From: Isoetes taiwanensis
Taxonomy: Eukaryota; Streptophyta; Lycopodiopsida; Isoetales; Isoetaceae
Assembly: GCA_021234155.1 (NCBI GenBank)
Contig: JAJEKV010000002.1
Coordinates: 27,209,299 to 27,273,298 of the forward strand
Direction: 5' to 3'
DNA length: 64,000 nt
The notes under the pieces were generated by a model. That model saw nothing but the letters and a program-made list of their open reading frames with translations. It was not told the origin of the DNA and made no database searches. The first letter of the stretch is position 1. The number at the start of each line of letters is the position of its first letter. The position numbers and the translations under genes are program-made. Below, one piece after another: positions 22,577 to 34,500 of the stretch.

Positions 22577-25500
22577 GTATTTGAGACCACCAGAATAACA
22601 TGTTGGAACATCAATAGTCTTAGCCAGTATAAAGTAGATGTAATGGGTGAATTATTTGAAAATGTAGATATTCTATTCTTTTTAGAAACTTGTGAGAACG
22701 AGGAAAAAAGTTTACCGGATATTCATGGCTTTGTTTTGCTACATTCTGTTTGGTATAATAAAGGATGGCGTTTAAAGGGTCACGGTGGAATAGCATGTTA
22801 TGTCAGGACAAATATGAGACATTTGATAAAACTAGTGACAGGTATGGGTTCAATGCAACACATTTGGATTGAAATGCTTGGCCAGAAAGGGAAGATCTTT
22901 GTCGCAGGTTGTTACTTTCCGCCGAGAGAATCTCCAGTTTATAATACAGAGCATCTAGACAGGGATGATCCTTTTTTTAATTTGGAGCAGGATGTGCTTT
23001 CCTTAATGCTAGCAGGTGATGTTCTCCTATTGGGATATTTTAATGGGCGAATCGCCAATAAGCAGGCAGCTATAGTTAGTATGGAGGGAGACCCTATATG
23101 GGTTGAAATGCTTGATGACACGGAATTGGGCCAAAGTGGTTGGAATAGGGCTACTGCAGACAGAATAAGGTGGCCTACACCTCAAGGTAATCATGTCCTC
23201 AATATGTGTAGTGGTCTGGATTTAGTGATATATAATGGTACACAGAGGTTTCCTGACACGGATAGGTGTACATGTAGAAATGCTAGTGTGGTGGATCTTG
23301 TTCTCGCTAAACCGCAATTTGTAGATCAGATGCTACATATGTATGTAGGGGAAGAGATGGAGAAGATTTCTGATCACGCTCCGATAACAGTTGTGTTACA
23401 TACACGTAAATATAAGCCGATCCAGGAAACTAGCATCATGAAGTCAAGGATACATATGGACTTTCGCAAGGCAGATAAATACATGAAAAAGTGTGAAGAA
23501 AAGGCATCTGAAAAAATTTGGTCAAGTGATACTGAAAATTTGAGTAAAGAATTAGCAAACCTGGTACTAGATGCTGCTGTTGACTGTTTTGTCTCACGCA
23601 GGAAATTGAAAGGATTACCATGTAATGGCTGGTTTGATGAATCATGTAAAGCAAAGCGAGTAGAATATAAAAAAGCAAAAGGGGAAAATAGACGGAGGCT
23701 TAAAAAAGAGTATATGGCATTAACCAAGTCAAAAAAGAAAAGCCATGATTTCCAAAGACAGAAAGACTTGGTTGCGGACCTTATTGTAAATCCCAAGCGA
23801 TTCTGGAATAAGTTGAAAACTAGAATGCCACAGGATACTCATCTGGATCCAGCAGCCCTGCTCTGTCAAGTACATGAACTTTATCATATGCCAGATATTA
23901 ATGAAACCAACAGTGTGGAATATTTGCAGGATGATCATTTGTGCTTCACTTTGGAGAATTTGGAAGAAGGCTTAAGCAACCTTGCAAATGGGAAAGCTGC
24001 TGATGCAATAGGTCTGGTGGCGGAGATGTTCAAATGGGCAGGTAAATCAGTACATTTATCCCTGTTATCTTTACTTAATACTGTATTGCATAAGGGATTT
24101 CCACACACTTGGCAATTGAACAGAGTGGTTCCACTTCATAAGTCGGGAGATGAAAGTGATCCAAGGAATTATAGAATGATTTTGGTCAGTAGCTTGTATG
24201 CTAAGTTGTTTGCTACTATGCTGAACTGCAAATTGAGTGCTTGGTCAGAGGAGCATAATATCAGGGCCATTGGGCAAGCAGGTTTTAGACCTAAAAAATC
24301 CACAGTGGATCATTTAGTTGCCTTACGTGCTATGATTGATTGTGTCAAAGGGAAGAAAAAACCACTTTATGCATGCTTTGTTGATTATGCTAAGGCATTT
24401 GACACAGTATCTCGCCATTATTTATGGGAGAGAATGGAAACCCTAGAGGTGCCGATTGAGCTTAGACGAGCAGTAAGAATACTTTATGAGAAAGTTTTAG
24501 TTCAACTATCATTCCCCTACATACAGGAGTGCACAGAGTTAGTGGAAAGCAATATTGGAGTTAAGCAAGGGTGTCCTTTGTCACCCACCCTGTTTGGTTT
24601 GTTCATAGACCAACTAGAAGTCTGGATGGCAGAATATGGTGGGGATGGAACCCCTTTATTTGGTTATGTGGTTTTATTGCTCCTTTATGCTGATGATGTG
24701 GTTCTTTTATCGCGCTCCATTGCAGGCATGCAGAAGCACTTAGATGCTTTGGCCTACTTCTGTGATGAGAAAGGTATGCGGGTGAATATGACGAAGACTA
24801 AGATGATGGTTTTCGGAGCCAATAAAGTGGAACATCTTAAATTTTATTTTAAGGAGGAGCCTGTGGAGATTGTAACCTCGTATAAATATTTGGGGATACA
24901 TGTGGACAAAGGGCCTAGTTGGAATCTTGTTTGTTGAACATAGAGTAAATGGGGGCTCAAAGCACTATACAAAGATCTGGCGTAAAAGTGGAAAAGAGAT
25001 ATATGGGATTTCAGTTTGAAGAGGACTTTATTCCGTGTCTTGGTACAATCGGTTCTATTATCTGGATGATGTGAGGTGTGGGGTCCGGGTCTATCTGCAG
25101 ATTCTTGGAAAAAAATTGAGAAAGTACAAAAAAAATTCTTGAGAACTGAAATGGGAACAAAGGCACAAACCCCGTATGACATGTTGCTTGTGGAATGTGG
25201 TATGATGCCTATGGAGGCTGAAGCTTTATGCAGGATGCTCACATATCTCTGTAAGGTGCAATTTGATATGGCAGAAGAAAGCTTACCGAGACGTGCATTG
25301 GAGGAGACAAGGGATAAGGGTTGGTATGCAGACATTGTAGAATGGACGAGGAAATGGAGTTTAGATATTCATTGCCTGCAAGAGAATAGATCGAATATTT
25401 GGGAATGGGTACATCAGCATCTCATTAGAAGAAACTGGAGGGTCCTAGAAACAAAAAAAGAATTCTACAGAAAATATATGAATCCCGCACTTCAGGAGGC

Positions 25501-25882
25501 CAAGTATCTTAAAGAAGGTGTATCTTTAAGAACGAGGCACATGATAAGCAGGATGCGGCTTAGCTCGCATAGATTGGGGGTTGAGGTAGGACGCTGGAGT
25601 GATATTCCACATGAATTGAGGTTGTGCAAGTTATGTGATATGCAGGAAGTTGAAGATGAAGAGCATGTGATCATAAGATGTCCGTCATACAATGAGGCTC
25701 GCCACAAGCATGACATTCGTTCAAACTCATTGCTGGAATTTTTTAACTTACCCGGGACACAAGTTGGGAAGTATCTGAAAGAGGTATTAGCGCAGAGAAA
25801 ACAATTATTACGTGATAAAAAAGATAATGTTGTAATTGATGAGGGATGGGGAGAGTCTAATGCATTTATGTCAGAGGATGCA
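22577..25882 (+). pseudogene. LINE B ORF2 (APE endonuclease + reverse transcriptase)
   Basis: From the ORF1 stop the frame continues VFETTRITCWNINS (APE catalytic Asn). It then runs through the endonuclease (CYFPPRESPVY, ISDHAPITVVL) and the RT (GFRPKKSTVDHL; FVDYAKAFDTVSR; GVKQGCPLSPTLFG; LLYADDVVLLS; KTKMMVF; SYKYLGI) to a terminal RMRLSSHRLGVEVGRW and CKLCDMQEVEDEEHV finger. The first in-frame ATG is at 22643, after the WNIN motif. Lesions: the usual GDFNAR endonuclease motif is GYFNGR at about 23032-23049, and four in-frame stops lie between 24935 and 25069 (24935, 24941, 24983, 25067) without a frameshift. RT motifs are intact, but the copy cannot make a full ORF2. Confidence 0.88.
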
Positions 25883-25947
25883 TCAAAAACCTCTCAGGCT
25901 GGGCCGACTCCACCTGTGTCGCAGTTTGGGCCAGGAAAGTTTTGGCA

Positions 25948-26738
25948 TGACTCAGGCAATGGGGCAGGCACCTGCGTTTTGCCTATCTGGTACTTTTGGG
26001 ATGCAAATACCAGGGATGGGTTTCGAAAACACACAGGATTTCCTATATCAGATGCTTACTGAAATCTCTGCCTTAGGCAATTTGATGATGAAGATTCTGG
26101 AAATGATGGAATACTCCAAAAAGGAAACTGCAATCAGGGAAGCGAAAATGCTGGAACTCATGCAAGGTATGACTGAATCCCTTCAATCTTTAAAGGCAGA
26201 GAACATTTCTATTCGACAAGAACTAGCAAAGATAAAGGAAAACCCAAGGCAAGGGATTGACACACAACAAGGCTATATGGGAGACGAAGAAGGTGGTTCT
26301 ATGGCTGAGGTCATTAATAAACTAAATGATCGAATGGACAGTGTCTTAGAACAGCAAGAGAGGCAGCAAAAAGCACTGAATCTGAGGTTCGTGGGGCTAC
26401 CAGAAGGAGACCGTGAAAACACAAGAGATGAAGTCCAAAAGATTCTGACCAAAAAACTCCACATTCAGGAACATGGTGTGATTGACGCCTTCCGAGTAGG
26501 TCGGCCATCCGAGAAGGGGAGAAACATTGTGGTAAAATTTTCCAGCAGAGAACACAAAGCTCGGGTTTTGCAGAAAAGGACTGAGTTAAGAGGAGAAAGG
26601 ATATGGATAAATGAGGATTTAACAAAGGCACAAATGACAGTAAGGCAGGGGGAGATCCAGAAACTGAAGGAAGCCAGACAGAATGGACAACGCGCATATT
26701 GGAAAGGAGGGAAAGTAGTAGTGGAGGACCTTGAATAG
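25948..26738 (+). CDS. LINE C ORF1
   Basis: The open frame reaches back into copy B, but codons upstream of about 25884 belong to B; ATGACTCAGG at 25948 is the first plausible own start. The protein has a Met/Gln-rich N-terminus, a coiled-coil-like stretch (MQGMTESLQSLKAENISI), then the L1-type RRM: ALNLRFVGLPEGDREN, IDAFRVGRPSEKGRNIVVKF, ELRGERIWINEDLTKAQ. It ends VVVEDLE then TAG at 26736-26738. It parallels copy B ORF1 over the RRM, while the N-terminal halves barely match. Intact as a frame. Confidence 0.8.
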
Positions 26739-28501
26739 GAACTTGCGACCATCAGGTTATGTGCGTGGAATATAAACGGCCTCGACATAACCAAGCTGAA
26801 ATCATTAGAAATAGAAAAGTGGGATATTATCTTTTTTACGGAGACACATGAACATGAAGAGCTTATAGTTTACCAGATTTACCAGGTTTTGTATGCATAG
26901 ACTCTGTTTGGTATTAAAAGGGATGGAGGTTAAGGGGCTTTGGAGGCATTGCTTGCTACTGCAGAACAAAGTTAACACATTTAGTCAGAAGAGTTGAGAA
27001 ACATTCTTCCAAACAAACATTATGGGTGGAGTTGGTAGGTGCAGACCGGAAGGTCTTTGTTGGAGGATGCTATTTTCCGCCTCGGGAATCACCAATCTAT
27101 GATCGGTATGATCTGGATAGGGATGACCCATTTTTCTATCTTGAACAAGATATACTAGAGATTATGAACCTCGGAGAAATAATCCTAGTAGGGGATTTCA
27201 ATGCTCGCATAGCAAATAAACAGGCAAATATGGTAGGCTCATCCAAGGAGGCAATTTGGCTAGAAATGCTGGATGAAGCTGAGGTATGCAAAGCTGGATG
27301 GGGGAGAAACACTGAAGATACTTATGAATATGTTACGCCTCAAGGAGGGCACTTCTTGAACATGTGTGGGGGTTTGGGTTTGGTTATCTACAATGGGATT
27401 GCCAAGTATCCACTCTCAGGAAAATGCACATCAGTTGGCTCAATGGGAACAGGCATGAGTGTGGTGGATTACTTAGTTGCTGGAGAACACTCAATGGAAA
27501 TAATTCATGATTTCTACATCGGAGACTGCCCGGAGTCGGATCACATGCCGCTAATCTTTGAGCTAAAACTCCCAAGCAAGCTGAATCATATGGCACCAGG
27601 TAAGAGCTATACTTCGCTTTCTTTCTATTTTCATAAAGCAAAGATGTATATGGATCTCTGTGAGCATAAAGTGAAAAATGTGCAATGGCCAGAAAAGGCT
27701 AGTGATATAGATGCTAAGCTCAGTGCGATTCTGTTAGAGGCTGCGACCGAATGCTTTAGCTCTTTTCGAAGAGCTCAGGGGCTGCCATGTAACCATTGGT
27801 TTGATAATGAATGCAAACAGTCGCGCAAGTTATACAAGGAAGCTAAGGGAAGTGATAAGCGGGAAAAGAGAAATATTTACATGAAAATGGTAAGAAGGAA
27901 AAAAAGAGAGTATACAACAGTAAGGCAGTTGGAAATGGTAGACATGCTAACGAAGGACCCGAAAAGATTCTGGAGCAAGCTGAAATGTAGGGCGGCTAAA
28001 GGGCCAGATCTAGACCCTGATAGACTTATACACCAGATTAAGAAGTTGTACTACGTAGATGGTATTGATGAAAGATTGGGAAAGAGCAATGATAATCTAT
28101 TGATTCACGCAGTAGATGTTGAGAGAGGGATTCACAAACTTGCTAATGGGAAGGCATCAGATATGTTTGGGTTAAAGGCCGAGATGATTAAGTGGGTGGG
28201 ACCGAGGACGACAGAAGTGATTGGTAAATTGCTGAATGCTGCTATACGGGATGGCTTCCCACATAGTTGGCAAATGAACAGGGTAGTTCCTGTGCATAAA
28301 TCAAGGGACACAGGGGATCCCAACAACTACAGAATGATCATGGTCAGCAGCCTCTTTGCAAAGCTTTTTGCAACCATAGTAGAGCATACAATAAGCTCCT
28401 GGGCAGAGGAGAATGGAAAAAGATCTAATATGCAAGCAGGGTTTAGACCTAAAAAAGCTACGGTAGACCATATCTTGGTGCTCAGAACTATAATTGCTTA
28501 A
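26739..28501 (+). pseudogene. LINE C ORF2, endonuclease and partial RT
   Basis: Directly after the ORF1 TAG the same frame reads ELATIRLCAWNINGL, the start of the APE endonuclease. A single-base frameshift near 26865 and a TAA at 26915-26917 break it. The rest is open from 27026: CYFPPRESPIYDR, LVGDFNARIANK (endonuclease motif intact, unlike copy B), SDHMPLIFEL, then the linker HWFDNECKQSRKLYKE and RT start LANGKASDMFGLKAEMIKW, NRVVPVHKS, FRPKKATVDH. The copy is cut before the catalytic YADD box, so it has no RT activity. Confidence 0.85.
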
Positions 28502-28685
28502 GTTTGATGCAAGGCAAGGCAGATAGAAAGAAAAAAGGAAACCTTATTAATAACTAAGATTATAATAAGGCAAGGTATTTCTACGGATCAAAGAAAGAGG
28601 TAAAAATATTTCAAAGAGAAGAGATCAAGAAATATTTTAAGGGTACATTTTGCATAAACTGGAATGACTTATGAAAAGTTGCAAT
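28502..28685. other. Short unassigned spacer
   Basis: A-rich sequence between the end of LINE C and the target duplication of LINE D; no coding or repeat signal recognised. Confidence 0.4.
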
Positions 28686-28703
28686 GATTGTTGGATGTAC
28701 AAC
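28686..28703 (+). repeat. Left target-site duplication of LINE D
   Basis: GATTGTTGGATGTACAAC, identical to 35787-35804. Confidence 0.9.
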
Positions 28704-28798
28704 GGAGAAAGATGAAGGTTATGATGACACGCAGTGACGAGGGAGTTGGATGGGCACTCTCTCACTGCGCCTAGGGATCCGCGCATCTCCCAGCCCTG

Positions 28799-29200
28799 AT
28801 GGATGAGGCTTTGCTCGAAGCTGTTCTCCAAGGGCTGGGTTTTGTCATCCCCCCCCAGGGCCATGAGAGTACCCTTCAAAACATTGAAGATCTGATCAGT
28901 TTAGCTGTTAGGAATCGGTCTAGAATAGGTTTTTGTAGAGCAGATTTTGATTTCTTCAACAAGTTTTTTCTCTGCATCCTTTGTTTCGACAGAGTTGGTT
29001 CCCTCAGGGTTGCTGCTCATAATTCACAGCCTTACTTATCCCTGGGCAACAACTTTGAAAGGAATCTCTTTCTTTTAGGGGTTCCTATAGAATTCGGGAT
29101 TGATCCTCTCTATCACTGGGCAAATTTCTTTGATCTCCAGCCTGCAGAAGTTTTCGATGACCTTGGAATTGTGGTGTGGAGGTTCGGGGTGGCGAATTAG
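28799..29200 (+). CDS. LINE D 5' ORF of unknown function (133 codons)
   Basis: ATG-less by the standard code in its listed start context? No: the triplet at 28799 is TGATGGATG-embedded, and the frame MDEALLEAVLQGLGF begins at ATG. It continues SLAVRNRSRIGFCRADFDFF and ends VVWRFGVAN. It lies inside the bounded element, upstream of the pyrimidine-rich leader and ORF1. I recognise no domain. It could be an element-encoded accessory protein or captured host sequence; equally it may be a chance frame in the 5' UTR. Confidence 0.35.
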   Translation: MDEALLEAVLQGLGFVIPPQGHESTLQNIEDLISLAVRNRSRIGFCRADFDFFNKFFLCILCFDRVGSLRVAAHNSQPYLSLGNNFERNLFLLGVPIEFGIDPLYHWANFFDLQPAEVFDDLGIVVWRFGVAN

Positions 29201-29549
29201 TCCTCTCTGTTCTTGATTTCCTGTGCTCTTGGTTCCCCCCATTCTTTTCTTTTTCTTTTTCCTCTAGTTTTTTTTCCCTTTTCTTGGAATAGTTGCTTCT
29301 TTGATGATTGATGGGACCCTCTCCCCCTGACTAGATCCTCGCAGGTCGTCCAGGGTACGAGCAACCCCCTCTCATTATCTAGGCAGCTTTCCCCCCTCTC
29401 TTTCCAATCATTCTTTCTCCCCTTTTCTTTGTCCTTACCCCATCTTCGGATCTTTTGCTCCTTTCCGATTCTTTCCCCTCTTTTTGCTTCCCTTTACTCA
29501 CTTTTTCTTCTTCCTCTGTTCCGTTCTCCCCTAGAATCTCTGTGCCACC

Positions 29550-31371
29550 ATGAGAACTAAGGCATCGACCAGCAAACCGGTTACGGGAGGGTCCTCCTCA
29601 TCAACAAGGATCCCATATGAATACAAAGACACTGACCCAATTTTGATCATTCAAAGTTGGGACCAAATCTTTGTCCTAGATGACAAAAAAGATCAATCGT
29701 GGATAAAAATGAAAGAGCTCAAAGCTGCTTTCGATATTATCAGGGAACAGCAAGAATCGGCGGCGGATTGTATGGGAGTTCAGAAGGAAGGACAAATCTT
29801 GGTATGCAAACTTGAAATGCAGAGATTGGAAGGAAGGCAAAGCCAATGATCGGGACCTGGCATGGCAAATGCTTCAGAAGATACAGGAAATGGACAACCT
29901 CTTATATCAACTCATAAGAGTCAAAACATGGCATTCAAAAGAAGATTGCTGCAGCCTGAAGAACTAGATCTTCAGGAGATCCATGACAGAGATGCTTCGG
30001 GCAGCAAAAAAATTGGTTGAAGAACTCGAGGATCTTGGGTGGAAATCCAAAGCCTCTTTTCGACTGGTGAAAATTTGGGAGGAAGCAGATGACCATGTAA
30101 TTGAAGATTTCCAAAAAGGATTCAAGAAAAGGCTTCCCTCTTTTGGCCCTGATACTCTTCTGAAGGAAGTTGAAATGGACTATAAAACTTACCAACTCCC
30201 GCTCAAAGTTCCCACCAAATGCGAGATTGCTGACAGTAATGGTTACTTCCATCCGACGGACTGCGCAAACTGTGAATGCCAGAACTGTACCAGCATTAAG
30301 GAGCAGAACCTGGACAAAAACAAGACAAAGGTTTCCAACTCCAAGCAAACTCTGAAGTCTTCAGTCCCCATCATGGGAAAATACGACAAAATCAATGGTA
30401 TCTCTTACAAGAATGCTTTACTCAATTCTTTAAATTCTGCTAGTGATGCTAATGACTTTGTTGAAAAAGAAGATTTTAAAAAAGAAGAGGAAATTCTGGA
30501 CCTGGGTAATATTGTGGATAATACAGCCAACACCAGATATATAAATCATGGTATTCTTGTCCACTTCCCTCAGAGCTGTCCTTCCACTAGCACTGTTAAA
30601 CATTGGATTACCAAGACTCTGTTAGTTCCTATATTATCTATCCTTAAGCTGGACAGCAAGACCTATCAGATTATTTGTAGAGAAGAGAAGAATGTTCCCA
30701 TGATTCTTACTAGAAAAATCACCCTCATCTCAGGTTTCCCAGTTTATATAATGAAATGGGACCCTCTATACATTCCAGGAGACTTCTCCACGATTGCTAC
30801 CACCACCTGGATTTCTTGTTTGAATCTCCCTATGGGTTGCTGGATTGTCTCTCACCTTAGTGCTATAGCCAGCAGTCTGGGGAAAATCATCCATGTCTCA
30901 ATCCCCCAAACCAGTTTCCCCTCTGTTTGTATTCAAAAGAAAATTTATTCTAATTGGGAAGACTGTATCCCCTGCAAAATTCCTAAAAGGGGGTTTTTTG
31001 ATCTCAAAGTTTCCTACTCCAAAATGCCTCTGGCTAAAAGTTCTCACCCTAGAGAGCATCATAAAGAAGTTAAAATCCAGAAGCAGGAGGAAACACACCA
31101 TAAACAGGAGGAAACCCATCAGGTTAAGCAAGTTTGGGTGCCCAAGGCAAAGAATATGGAAGACAATTGTATTAGCAAAGCTGTATGTAACACCAGCACA
31201 AGGGATATCAGGGAAGACAAGGCTGAGTATAATATCAGTAATTCTCAAGATAAGTATTTTCCAGATAAAGGTATTATATTCCAATTCCCCTCAAAAGTGG
31301 TAATTAGAGTTGATCCCATTAATATGACTATCTCAACCATGGATCTTGGTATCTCAACCTTTAGACTTTGA
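29550..31371 (+). pseudogene. LINE D ORF1 (DUF4283-like)
   Basis: It begins ATG at 29550 (MRTKASTSKPVTGG). One frameshift near 29790 and a TAG near 29964 interrupt the N-terminal third. From 29983 a continuous 462-codon frame carries a cysteine cluster CANCECQNC. A plant LINE ORF1 core follows: HGILVHFPQSCPSTSTV, PVYIMKWDPLYIPGDF, TTWISCLNLPMGCW, SLGKIIHVSIPQ. This is the DUF4283 pattern of RNA-binding ORF1 proteins in plant LINEs. The usual CX2CX4HX4C knuckle after the core is not seen; a Lys/Gln/His-rich tail (HHKEVKIQKQEETHHKQ) takes its place. The LINE remnant at 12.5 kb has a related organisation. Confidence 0.75.
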
Positions 31372-31571
31372 CAAATTTGGCAAATATGAGGAAACCAGGA
31401 AGGAAGACTCAGAAGATGACTTTGACTTTTGAGTCAATAGCAAGACCTCCACCCTGGAAGATCTGACCTGGTCTACAATCAACAACAGAAGGAAGAGGGG
31501 TAAGAAAAACTTCAAAGAATATTCTTTGGGACCCCCAAGAAGATCACCAAGAAAGATCCTCCCCCCCTCCA

Positions 31572-34500
31572 ATGGATATAAGTCTTAAAGGTATAACCTG
31601 GAATATCCAAGGCATCAATTCGAATATCAAAAGAGGTAGATTGAAGGTTTGCCTCTGTTCCATGAATCTGGATTTCATTTTCTTTCAAGAGCACAAGATT
31701 TATGATGACAATTATTAAAGATGTTCTTCCTGTTGACTTTCAGCATTGGTCTCTCAAAGCTAATAACACTTCTGCAGGAATTACTATAGCTTGGAGTAAC
31801 AGGCTTAACTTTGCTGACATTCAGATGGTAAATGATAACAGCAAGAGATGGCAAATTATTCATGGGATGGTTGGTGACAAGATGATTGCTTTTATCAATG
31901 TTTATGCTTATCATCAGCCCCCGGAAAGAGTCAGCCTTTGGGAGGTCATTAATAGGAGTCTAGAGAGAATTCCCTATGATGAGTGTATTTTAGCAGGAGA
32001 TTTCAACATGGTCACCCATAGTTATATGAGAAGTGCCAATTTTAGGCCCCTGACTGATAATGAATTTGCTAGCTGGAATTCTCTCCTTTACTCTCATCAT
32101 CTCTCTCTAGCCAGAGTTACCCCCCACTCTTATAGTTGGAGTGATCACAGGGATCAGCCTGTCTGCTGCCTTCATGATAGATTTTATCTCAGTGAGGCCG
32201 TACTAGGGTCACTAATTTAACCAACTATACTATTTCTGATCATTTTCCTCAGCTCATTAATATTTGTGGAAACACTGCTCAAAGAAAGAGAAATTCTTTT
32301 TTTAAGCTCAATACTAATCTTCTTGAGCTTGATGATTTTCTGCCTAATCTGCAACAGATTGTTTCTCAAGAGAGAAAACCTAGTGGTAACACAGGATGGA
32401 TGGATTGGTGGGTGGTGGTGTCCAAAAGAATCAAGAATTGGCTCAAGGTTTGGGGAAAGGAAGTTCATAGAAGTAACACTGCTCATTTACAGGATTTGAG
32501 ATCCCAGTTGGATGTAGCCCAGGATCAGCACAGAGATGAAATTAAACTTCAAATAGAAAGAGAAGAGATCAGAATTGCCAAAGGCTGGAAAATTAAAGCA
32601 AAGGTTAAGGAGCTCAAAGAAGACGAGAGAAGCAATTCGAAATATTTCTTCATCAAAGCCAAAGGCAGGGTTAAGAGAAACCACATTTACAGCATTCTTT
32701 GGGAAGGCAATAGCATTGACAATGATATGCAGCTCAAGAGTGCTGCCAAAATTCATTTCTCCAGGATTATGGGGACTGAGGAAAATATTAGAAGGGAAGA
32801 TATCGAGAATTTTGTGTGTATCCAGGAAAAAGTTACTGATCTGATGAATGACAGACTATCTAGGCCTTTTAGTTATGAGGAAATGCTGAAGGTTCTTCAG
32901 GGAATGGAAAATGGTAAAACTCCAGGCCCTGATGGTCTTCCAGCTGAATTCTTCAAGAAATCATGGGATATTCTGGGTAGGGATATTGTATCCCTTGCTA
33001 ATGAATTTTTGATGACTAAGAAGCTGGACTGCAGGATCAACACAAGTCTGATTGCTCTCATCCCAAAGATTGAACTCCCAGCTACATTTTCTGATTATAG
33101 ACCTATTTCCCTAACCAATGTGGTTTATAAGTTAATTACAGGTACCATGGCTGCTCGACTCAAGCCCATCCTTGAAGAAGTCATCAGCAACACTCAAAGT
33201 GCCTATTTAAAAGGCAGGTATATTCTAGATAATGTTGCTGCTGCTTCTTTAGGAATCTCTTGGGCCAAAGATTCTAACCAGTCAATTGGCCTCCTCAAAT
33301 TGGATATTACAAAGGCCTTTGACACAGTAAGTTGGGCTTTCCTTTGCTGGTGTTGCAAAAAACTTGGTTTCTCAGATAGGGTCATTTCAGTTTTCCAAGC
33401 CATTCTTAGCAACTCTAGATCTGCTGTTCTCATTAATGGGGAGTGTAGCCCCTTCTTTGACATTAAAAGGGGGGTTAAGCAGGGTTGCCCCCTTGCACCC
33501 TTCCTCTTCCTAATTGTAATGGAAGGCCTGAATAGCCATTTCAAGAGAGCTAAGGATTTACATCTAATTAAAGGTCTTAGCCTTCCCTCCCAGGAGGCTG
33601 GAGAAATCTTAAATGTTCACTTTGCAGATGACACTTTTCTCTTTCTTCATTTGGAAGCACACTCCATTCAGCACACCCAAGCTATTTTAGAAGATTTTGG
33701 CAAGTGCTCGGGATGCAAAATCAAACCTGCCAAGACCAAGCTTATTTCAAGGCATCAAGATGAGGGTGAGCAAGCAGCTACAAATTTGGGTTGTATGTAC
33801 CTCTCTCCCACTACTAAAACTAAAATTTTAGGCATCCCATATGCTATTAGAATTAATGCTTGTGAGCTTTGGGATGACTTACTTGATAAATTCTACAGAA
33901 AAGTAGACTCTCTTAATTCTAAATTTCTTTCTAAAAATGGGAGAGCCATTTTGGCAAATTCGGTCATCTCCTCCTCTCAGGTTTACCAATCTTCCATTAT
34001 GATGGCCCCTAAGAAGGTTCTAACTAAAATGCAAGGGATTATTGGTAGATTCATTGCAGGAGGTACAAGCAGGAGGTGCTGGATTCCTATCTCTATGGAA
34101 GAATGTTGCAAGCACAAAAAGTTGGGAGGTCTGGGAGTTATTAATATTGAGAAACAGGCTACTGCTCTGGCTGCTAAGTATTTCTATAGAGCCTGTAATA
34201 ACCAAATCAATCACCCCACAGGAGCACTCTTATCTCCCATTATGTCAGTAAGTGCCACCCCTTTGGTTGGAGGAATCTCAAAATGCAGCTGCCCCATAGC
34301 ATTTACTTTGACTTTACCATTCCCACTACAATGCCTCTGATTATCAAGTAGTGGATTAGGGCATGGCAAAAGGTAAAGGGTATGTATACATGGAAAGAAG
34401 GTCTTTCTCGAGATCAACCAATTTTCTGGAGGCCCTCTCTCATTTTGGATGACCCTAATATCTGTCTAGCTACTAATTTCCCCATTCTAGCTAAGCAATG

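Larger units (their letters stand above)
25884..28501 (+). mobile_element. LINE copy C, 3'-truncated
   Basis: Same family as LINE B but clearly diverged. It starts inside the former ORF2 end of copy B (junction GAGGATGCATC / AAAAACC) and stops within the RT at 28501, after RPKKATVDHILVLRTI. Everything from the catalytic aspartates onward is gone. A direct B-C fusion without an intervening 3' UTR suggests recombination or deletion between tandem copies. Confidence 0.8.

Noticed and set aside
22939-27641. Minus-strand frames inside LINEs B and C (for example 23374-23796, 26314-26697)
   Set aside because: Shadows of ORF1 and ORF2 with no independent motifs.
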